Assembly (NCBI GenBank): GCA_016931365.1
Contig: JAFGEY010000507.1
Span: forward strand, 1-5,777
DNA length: 5,777 nt
Reading direction: 5' to 3'
DNA from: Anaerolineae bacterium
Lineage (GTDB): Bacteria; Chloroflexota; Anaerolineae; JAFGEY01
Made by a program: the position numbers and the translations under genes. Below are positions 1 to 4,988 of the stretch, piece by piece (position 1 is the stretch's first letter; each line of letters begins with the position of its first letter). Below the pieces are notes generated by a model, which saw nothing but the letters and a program-made list of their open reading frames with translations, was not told where the DNA came from and ran no database searches.

Positions 1-42
1 GATGTTGATGATGTTTAAAAGTGACATAGATTTTTCTCGATG
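1..42. other. Unassigned AT-rich edge sequence
   Basis: This short stretch lies downstream of the permease gene at the window edge. I see no start of a coding region, no RNA gene and no T-rich tract placed to make the neighbouring inverted repeat a classical intrinsic terminator. If a partner gene of the transporter follows on the minus strand, it lies outside the window. Confidence 0.4.
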
Positions 43-112
43 TTGACCGCCGACAACCGACGGCTGACAGCAGTCAGCGGTCGTCGGTCGGCAGTCAGTC
101 GTCGCCGGTCAA
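43..112. repeat. Inverted repeat with exact 7-nt periodicity
   Basis: The trinucleotide GAC occurs at 45, 52, 59 and 66, and GTC follows at 73, 80, 87, 94, 101 and 108. That is ten consecutive triplets spaced by exactly 7 nt, switching to the reverse complement at the centre. Arms 45-68 and 73-96 are inverted around 70.5, and I count 19 of 24 positions as complementary, including GCTGAC/GTCAGC around a 4-nt loop. A slipped outer pairing (TTGACCG against CGGTCAA-like ends at 43 and 112) is also possible because of the periodicity. The right end overlaps the TGA stop of the permease gene (109-111). It may form a hairpin in the 3' end of that transcript, but no U-tract follows on the minus strand. 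The family name is unknown to me. Confidence 0.8.
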
Positions 113-1788
113 AATTCGCCCGCCTCGCCTACCCGAAAGCGCTCGATCAGCACAAAACTTGCCGTGCAGACCAGCATCAGCAGCACGCTCATCGCCAATG
201 CCTGGCCCAGGTTGGCTGTGCCGGGGTTGGAGAGGTAGCGATAGATCGCCACCGGCATGGTGGCGTATTCGCGGCGGGCCAGCAGCAGCGTGGCCCCGAA
301 TTCACCCAGCGAGATGGAAAAGGCATAGGCCGCACCAACCAGCAGTGGCCGGGCGAGCAGCGGCAGATCGACTTGGAGCCAGATCCGCCATGGCGTCGCG
401 CCGAGGGTCGATGCGGCCTCGCGCAGGGCGGGCTGGATGCCGCGTAGGGCCGGCAGCACGCTGCGCAGCACAAAGGGAAAGGCGATCAGCGCGTGTACGA
501 CCGGGATCATGGCCGGGGAGCCGATCAGGTTCAGCGGCGGGCGGTTGAAAGCGAGCAGGTAGCCCAGGCCCAGCGTCACCGCCGACGTGCCCAACGGCAG
601 CACCAGCAGCGGGTCGAGCCAGACGGAAATTTTACGCAGGTGATCCCGCCCGGCGAGCAGGTACGCGCCGAGTGCGCCGAGCACGGTCGAAAGGAGCGCC
701 GTCGCCGAGGCAAAGAGCAGCGAGTTGCCGATTGCCCGCCCTGGTGAAACCCAGAAATAGGACTGTTCGCTGTCCTGGAACAGCGCGGCGAAATGGCGCA
801 ACGAGAGCGGGCCGCCCAGGGTCAGCGAGCGCCAGAGCAGGGCCAGCAGCGGGGCAAAGAGCAGCACGGCCATCAGCGCGACGTTGCCCAGGATCGCCAA
901 CCGGTCGACCGGCTGGCGCGGCACTTTTTGCGCCGTCTGCCGCGAGCGAACGTCCAGCGGGCGGGTGGCGCGTCGCTGCAGGGCGGTGTAGGCGCGCATC
1001 ACCGCCAGGGTCAGCGCCATCTGCCCCAGCGACAGGGCGGCGGCGACGGGCAGGTTGAGCAGGTGCGCTGCCTGGCGGTAGATTTCGACCTCGACGGTGG
1101 CAAAGCGCGGCCCGCCGAGGATCATCACCGTGCCGAAACTGGTCAGGCAGAACATGAACACCAGCAGCGACGCTGCGCCGACAGCGGGGGCCAGCTGCGG
1201 CAGCGTCACCTCGAACCAGGCGCGCAGACGGCCGGCGCCTAACATCCGCGCCGCTTCTTCCAGGTGCGGGTTGAGGTTGGCCCACACGCCGCCGACCACG
1301 CGCAATACGACGCTGTAATTATAGAATACGTGGGCGATGAGGATGATGGCCAGGGTATGTTGGAGATCGAGCGGCGGGAGGCCCAACCAGCGCGTCAATG
1401 CCGCGTTGAGCACGCCGTTGGGGCCGATCAGCGCGAGAAAGGCCGTCGCCACCACCAGCGTGGGCAGCACAAAGGGGATGGTGGTCAGCGCGTGGAGCAG
1501 CGTCTTGCCCCGAAAGCGGTAGCGGCTGAACACGTACGCGCCGGGCAAGCCAAGCAGCAGGGTGAGCAGCGTCGACAGGGTGGCTTGTCCCAGCGTGAAG
1601 CCAAAAACGCGCAGCAGTGAGAGCGGCTCCGGGAGCACCGGGGGGCGGTCGAAACTGCGCAGCAGGATGGCGCCGAGCGGGTAAAAGAAGAAGAGCAGCA
1701 GAAAGAGCAGCGGCAGCGAGAGGGCAATACCTTTGAGGGCTTGTTTGTAGACAGGATTTACAGGATGAACAGGATTTCTTTCATTCAT
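109..1788 (-). CDS. Two-domain ABC transporter permease, ThiP/FbpB-like (thiamine or iron type)
   Basis: This is a 559-residue inner-membrane permease subunit of an importer, made of two fused permease halves with about six hydrophobic segments each. Each half has the cytoplasmic EAA loop that docks on the ATPase. The first is E178-A-A...G184 followed by L196-P197, and the second is E457-A-A...G463 followed by L475-P476. The stretch with HVFYN, FMFCLTSFGTVMILGG and ATVEVEIY resembles E. coli ThiP as I remember it, and length (about 536 aa in ThiP) and architecture agree. Fe(III) permeases of the FbpB/AfuB type share the fold, so the substrate is unproven. The ATPase and binding protein are not in the window. 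I chose the ATG at 1786-1788, which overlaps the stop of the upstream GxxExxY gene by 8 nt and suggests translational coupling. A GTG at 1834-1836 would add 16 residues. Neither has a convincing Shine-Dalgarno. The first residues, including NPVHPVNPV (5-13), are encoded by a palindromic repeat rather than by normal permease sequence. Confidence 0.93.
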   Translation of the reverse strand: MNERNPVHPVNPVYKQALKGIALSLPLLFLLLFFFYPLGAILLRSFDRPPVLPEPLSLLRVFGFTLGQATLSTLLTLLLGLPGAYVFSRYRFRGKTLLHALTTIPFVLPTLVVATAFLALIGPNGVLNAALTRWLGLPPLDLQHTLAIILIAHVFYNYSVVLRVVGGVWANLNPHLEEAARMLGAGRLRAWFEVTLPQLAPAVGAASLLVFMFCLTSFGTVMILGGPRFATVEVEIYRQAAHLLNLPVAAALSLGQMALTLAVMRAYTALQRRATRPLDVRSRQTAQKVPRQPVDRLAILGNVALMAVLLFAPLLALLWRSLTLGGPLSLRHFAALFQDSEQSYFWVSPGRAIGNSLLFASATALLSTVLGALGAYLLAGRDHLRKISVWLDPLLVLPLGTSAVTLGLGYLLAFNRPPLNLIGSPAMIPVVHALIAFPFVLRSVLPALRGIQPALREAASTLGATPWRIWLQVDLPLLARPLLVGAAYAFSISLGEFGATLLLARREYATMPVAIYRYLSNPGTANLGQALAMSVLLMLVCTASFVLIERFRVGEAGEF

Positions 1789-1812
1789 TCTGTAGATTCT
1801 GTTCGTCTTGTC
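1750..1812. repeat. Palindromic repeat, 9-nt period, copy 1 (most diverged)
   Basis: The left arm 1750-1775 consists of three 9-nt units of the form NACAGGATK. The right arm 1787-1812 is the degenerate reverse complement (units like ATTCTGTNN), with an 11-nt loop. I count 18 of 26 arm positions as complementary. The copy lies entirely inside coding sequence. It encodes the N-terminus of the permease, and its right arm also encodes about the last ten residues of the GxxExxY protein in another frame. Because the period equals three codons, the repeat reads through as a tripeptide repeat (NPV-HPV-NPV on the minus strand). Confidence 0.8.
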
Positions 1813-2191
1813 GGTGTTGACCGGGGTGATACTCACGATATTTGCGCTTGATCTTGACGGAAGGCCCGCAATTGATCAGCAGCCCCGTGTCGATTCGTGT
1901 GGCCGTCAGGTAATTGACCAACTGCACCTCGTGCGCTTGAGTGAGTTCCTGGACGGCCTTGATCTCGACAATCACTCGATCTTCGACCCACAGGTCGGCG
2001 AAATAATCCCCCACTATCTGGCCTTCATAGAAAACCTGGATCGGTGCTTGCTGTTTGACCGCCAAGCCTTGTTTGAGCAGTTCGATCCGCAACGCGTTTT
2101 CGTATACTTTTTCCATAAAGCCGGGGCCGAGAGTGTTATGCACTTGGAAAGCACAGCCGATAATGGTTTTAGTTAGCGATTCATCTTGCAT
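1781..2191 (-). CDS. GxxExxY family protein (PD-(D/E)XK-like fold)
   Basis: This is a 136-residue soluble protein of the GxxExxY family. The name-giving motif is G24-F-M-E27-K-V-Y30, preceded by the typical IIGCAFQVHNTLGPG segment. The nuclease-fold core follows: D66 in FADLWV, then E76-x-K78 in VIVEIKAV, then Q90-L-x-N-Y-L and GLLIN (103-107). This is the D...ExK arrangement of PD-(D/E)XK enzymes. The family is assigned to that nuclease superfamily by fold, but as far as I know its biological role is not established. The ATG at 2189-2191 is preferred because it starts right before the conserved region and has GGGAC about 7 nt upstream. An in-frame start at 2227 would add 12 residues encoded partly by a repeat. 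The tail from about residue 127 is encoded by the arm of repeat copy 1 and is probably not native to the family. Repeat copies lie on both sides. Confidence 0.9.
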   Translation of the reverse strand: MQDESLTKTIIGCAFQVHNTLGPGFMEKVYENALRIELLKQGLAVKQQAPIQVFYEGQIVGDYFADLWVEDRVIVEIKAVQELTQAHEVQLVNYLTATRIDTGLLINCGPSVKIKRKYREYHPGQHRQDEQNLQNE

Positions 2192-2210
2192 TTTTTTGTC
2201 CCGTTCGTTA

Positions 2211-2282
2211 TTCGACAGGATTGACAAGATTTACAGGATTGGGGATGGTTTTTATCCTGTAAATTCCGTGAATCCTGTCCGT
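2211..2282. repeat. Palindromic repeat, 9-nt period, copy 2
   Basis: The left arm 2214-2239 is three 9-nt units (GACAGGATT, GACAAGATT, TACAGGAT). The right arm 2254-2279 is the reverse complement, with 22 of 26 positions complementary and a 14-nt loop (2240-2253). The mismatches cluster in the middle unit. The copy lies just upstream of the GxxExxY start codon on the minus strand. Confidence 0.88.
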
Positions 2283-2320
2283 TCTGTCTTCTGGGCGGTC
2301 GTTCGGCCTGCTGCTTGTTG

Positions 2321-2390
2321 TTCGACAGGATTGACAAGATTTACAGGATTGGATGGTCTTTTATCCTGTCAATTCTGTGAATCTTGTCCG
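2321..2390. repeat. Palindromic repeat, 9-nt period, copy 3
   Basis: The left arm 2324-2349 and right arm 2363-2388 are complementary at 21 of 26 positions, with a 13-nt loop. The first 32 bases (2321-2352) are identical to 2211-2242 of copy 2, exactly 110 nt away. The loop and right arm differ by several substitutions and a small length change. Copies 2 and 3 are thus either a recent partial duplication or two insertions of nearly the same element. The copy begins about 30 nt downstream of the lipoprotein stop codon. Confidence 0.88.
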
Positions 2391-2420
2391 TTGTCTGGTC
2401 TGATGAACAAGTCGAATCTG

Positions 2421-4988
2421 TCAGTTGCTTTCGCTTTGCGGCACGAACTGCTGTTTGGCGGTGTCCCAATGATAAGTGGTGCAGATCGGTTCAAAGGAAG
2501 GCCATTCGCCTTCTGTGGGGTACACCTGATGTGGTGGCGCACATTGCACAATGACTTGTTTGCCATCTTGATCGACAATGGCTATCGGATCGACCGGTGC
2601 GCCGCTGACAAACGTTGTGAAAACCTGGGTGAGGCGCAGGTCTTGGCCCTCAGCCCGGTAAAAGGAAGACACCTGTTCCAATCCGTTGAAGGTAATTTCC
2701 CAGCGATGCGCAACCTGATCCTGCAAACCATCACCATCCAGATCGATGGTTTCGGTGATCGGCGTCGTATCCAACTCATAGCCAGGTTTTAGCTCGCTCT
2801 CGTTCGTCAGTGTGTACTGTGTGCCGTTCCAATGATACGTGGTCTGTACGACAGGCGCGATCTGTACTTCCAGGCTTGCCGGGGTTGGCGCGTCTTCCGT
2901 CTCTGGAACTTGTTCAAAGGACATCCCATATCGTTGCACTTCGATTGCCGGACGCTGATTCGGCGACGTTTCGACGAAGCGATATTGACTTCCCAGCCAG
3001 TGGTATGACGTTTTCCATGCCCAAAGTGCGTCCAGCTCGCCCAGACGGTGTATCCAGACGGGTTTGCAGTTCAAGTGTTCACATTCGATAACCAGGATAT
3101 CCCAGGCCACGCTATCAATGCCCGTGCCTGACCCAGGATGAGTGAATGAAGCCAGGATCAATTGTGGATGATGTTCGATGTTATGAACACGTGCCAAGAT
3201 GACTCCACCTGAAAGTGACGTAGATTGACGGCCAAACCAGGCGGCTTGCCACTGTGTTCCATCCCAGTCCAATACACCTGCGTAAACCTGGCCGAAATCT
3301 CCACTGCTTCCTCCAAGTACGACTTCGTTTTGCCCATCACGATCCAAATCGACGTTCAGCCGATTCGCGGCTAGCCAATCTTCATTGTTGTTGGTAGAAA
3401 ATGGGTCTTGCCAGCTTGCACCATCCCACCCCTGACATAAAAGACTCCGTTGCATTAAATCTCGTTCTTCATAGGTACAAGGCCCCGGTATCAGCCGCGT
3501 CAACAAGGAGGACGATTTGGAAATTTGTTGAGATAAATAAGAATTGATACGTGCAGTACTTGGATAAAACAGAGGGGATGCTGCAATAGCGTTGTCGAGG
3601 ATTTGCCACCCATTTCCACCATCTCGAGTACGCGCAAGCGTCGTCCTCGTGCCGTCGCGGGGATCGATCTCGCCGACGGCCCAGCCGTGATCGTTATCCG
3701 AGAATGCAAGTGCGCGCCGTCCAATTGGTGCCTGCGTGGTTTGCCATGTCTTACCGCCATCTTGGGTAAAAAGCAGCAAGTCGTCGCTTGCGGCATATCC
3801 TGTCCATTCGAACCACTGGAACACACTGCGTGCTATAACCCAACCTGTTTTTTCATCTAGAAATTCAAGGGCTTGCATATAAATATACCACTCACCCTCA
3901 TATTGGATTTGCCAGGTTATGCCTCCATCGGTTGTATGAGCTATCTTGTTATCGCCAATTACCCATCCATTCAATTCATCTACAAACGTCAATGTTTTGG
4001 GATTGTAAAAGTCGATCGGATGGACTGTCCAAGTTGCCCCGCCATCAGTTGTACGCATTAGATAGCCCCAAGCCAGGATCCAAGTATTTTGACTGTCCAG
4101 ACTGAAAATACTTATCAAGGTCTCGCTGTATGCAGATAACCCTGAACCTGGTGTGTCAGTTGGAATTCGCTGCCTATGCCAGTTCGCTCCGCCATCTGTG
4201 GTGTGAAAAACTCTTGGGCCAACAAGCAGCCAGCCGTCTTGTGCGTTGCCCCATGCCATATCCAGTCCACGCCACTCAGTATGTGTATCTGGCATTGGCC
4301 AACTTGCCCAGGTTTTTCCTCCATCAGTGGTGTGCAAGAGTCCTGCGGTATCCCCATCGATCAGACCAACAATCCAGCCCGCCTGTGAATCGGTAAATAT
4401 CACGCGCCGCAAATCGGGGAGGGGAAAGTCCTTGCTGTTCAGCGGACAAACTTGTCTCTGCCACGTTTCTCCACCATCCTCGGTGTGCAAAATCGTTCCC
4501 TTTTCTCCCACCGCCCAGCCGGTCTGTGTGTCGATGAAAAAGACGTCATTGAGCGCGTTGACCAATCCCATCATTTCCTGCCAGCACCAGGCCTTTTCGG
4601 AATCCGGCTGGAACGGCGACCAGGCCGGAACGGTCGGCAGCGGGCCAATCGGTGTCGGTGTGGGAATAGGTGTAAGTGTAGGCGTCTGTGTTGGGGTTGA
4701 AGTGGGCCTGCGCGTTAAAGTTGCGCGTGGTATAGAGGTCGCCCGTGGCGTCCAGGTGGGCATGCGCGCCCGCGTCGGCGATGCCGAAGGGGTGAGGGTT
4801 CTGGTCGATGTCGCTACAGGTTGTGGCGTGGCAGTCGGTGTGCGGGTTGCGGTTTCCGTCGCCAGCCGCGCAACGGGCGTCGGCGTTGCGGGATCGACCG
4901 TCGCTTTGCGGCAGGCGGTCAGCAGCAAGGCGATCCAGACAAGATGGCCGAAAAATATCGTAGGTTTTGATTTACGATGCTTGTTCAT
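2421..4988 (-). CDS. Exported lipoprotein with seven-bladed Ycf48/BNR-like beta-propeller
   Basis: This is an 855-residue protein predicted to be secreted and lipid-anchored. Residues 3-8 are basic, 10-25 hydrophobic, and L23-T-A-C26 is a lipobox. A Thr/Pro/Arg-rich linker (about 33-120) carries the globular part away from the membrane. Residues about 145-465 hold seven Asp-box blades, with the box starting at D171, D222, D265, D315, D354, D410 and D456. The forms are DGGxTW, except DGGANW (third) and DGGNGW (last). Most blades also have the preceding GWxVG-type strand. Seven such repeats is the count of Ycf48/Hcf136-type propellers, but nothing here indicates photosynthesis. The C-terminal part (about 500-855) has two calcium-loop-like motifs, D547-L-D-R-D-G-x-x-E and D749-L-D-G-D-G-x-x-D, as in FG-GAP/VCBS repeats, and several YHW-G-T-Q-Y-type strands. 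The ATG at 4988 is preferred. It overlaps recF by 17 nt, and GGAGG lies 12 nt upstream. A TTG at 5000 abuts that GGAGG and is unlikely. Binding partner and function are unknown. Confidence 0.92.
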   Translation of the reverse strand: MNKHRKSKPTIFFGHLVWIALLLTACRKATVDPATPTPVARLATETATRTPTATPQPVATSTRTLTPSASPTRARMPTWTPRATSIPRATLTRRPTSTPTQTPTLTPIPTPTPIGPLPTVPAWSPFQPDSEKAWCWQEMMGLVNALNDVFFIDTQTGWAVGEKGTILHTEDGGETWQRQVCPLNSKDFPLPDLRRVIFTDSQAGWIVGLIDGDTAGLLHTTDGGKTWASWPMPDTHTEWRGLDMAWGNAQDGWLLVGPRVFHTTDGGANWHRQRIPTDTPGSGLSAYSETLISIFSLDSQNTWILAWGYLMRTTDGGATWTVHPIDFYNPKTLTFVDELNGWVIGDNKIAHTTDGGITWQIQYEGEWYIYMQALEFLDEKTGWVIARSVFQWFEWTGYAASDDLLLFTQDGGKTWQTTQAPIGRRALAFSDNDHGWAVGEIDPRDGTRTTLARTRDGGNGWQILDNAIAASPLFYPSTARINSYLSQQISKSSSLLTRLIPGPCTYEERDLMQRSLLCQGWDGASWQDPFSTNNNEDWLAANRLNVDLDRDGQNEVVLGGSSGDFGQVYAGVLDWDGTQWQAAWFGRQSTSLSGGVILARVHNIEHHPQLILASFTHPGSGTGIDSVAWDILVIECEHLNCKPVWIHRLGELDALWAWKTSYHWLGSQYRFVETSPNQRPAIEVQRYGMSFEQVPETEDAPTPASLEVQIAPVVQTTYHWNGTQYTLTNESELKPGYELDTTPITETIDLDGDGLQDQVAHRWEITFNGLEQVSSFYRAEGQDLRLTQVFTTFVSGAPVDPIAIVDQDGKQVIVQCAPPHQVYPTEGEWPSFEPICTTYHWDTAKQQFVPQSESN
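4629..4892 (-). repeat. Thr/Pro-rich linker encoded by degenerate 6-nt repeats
   Basis: This segment encodes residues about 33-120 of the lipoprotein. It is mainly TP, TPT, ATP and RAT dipeptide or tripeptide runs. On the plus strand it reads as a degenerate hexanucleotide series of the GGTGTN/GGCGTN type, clearest at 4650-4710. Such arrays change length by slippage. They also open long spurious plus-strand reading frames rich in Gly and Val, which I do not take as genes. Confidence 0.75.

Larger units (their letters stand above)
2192..2420. other. Intergenic region made mostly of palindromic repeats
   Basis: This is the gap between the lipoprotein stop and the GxxExxY start. Two repeat copies fill most of it. 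They are separated by a roughly 40-nt spacer (about 2283-2320) in which I see no gene or RNA. I looked for a minus-strand promoter for the GxxExxY gene and found no convincing -35/-10 pair. The hairpins may slow or end transcription arriving from the lipoprotein gene, but neither is followed by a T-tract on the minus strand. Confidence 0.6.

Noticed and set aside
1..46. 8-nt direct repeat GATGTTGA at 1-8 and 39-46
   Set aside because: Too short and low in complexity to distinguish from chance, with no linked element.
43..112. Classical intrinsic terminator of the permease transcript
   Set aside because: The hairpin is possible, but after it the minus strand continues with an A-rich rather than T-rich tract, so the standard terminator form is missing.
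1808..2176. 122-residue plus-strand reading frame opposite the GxxExxY gene
   Set aside because: The minus-strand frame has the full GxxExxY and D...ExK motifs, while the plus-strand frame has no family features.
2221..2249. Promoter starting with TTGACA at 2221 on the plus strand
   Set aside because: The -35-like hexamer is part of the 9-nt repeat unit. There is no -10-like hexamer at 16-18 nt and no plus-strand gene downstream.
2211..2390. CRISPR array
   Set aside because: Only two adjacent copies with one spacer of about 40 nt, long imperfect palindromes with internal 9-nt units, and another copy inside coding sequence. No cas gene is present.
2055..2792. 245-residue plus-strand reading frame across the repeats and the lipoprotein 3' end
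   Set aside because: It is antisense to two well supported genes and stays open mainly because the 9-nt repeat units are a multiple of three. The translation has no recognisable domain.
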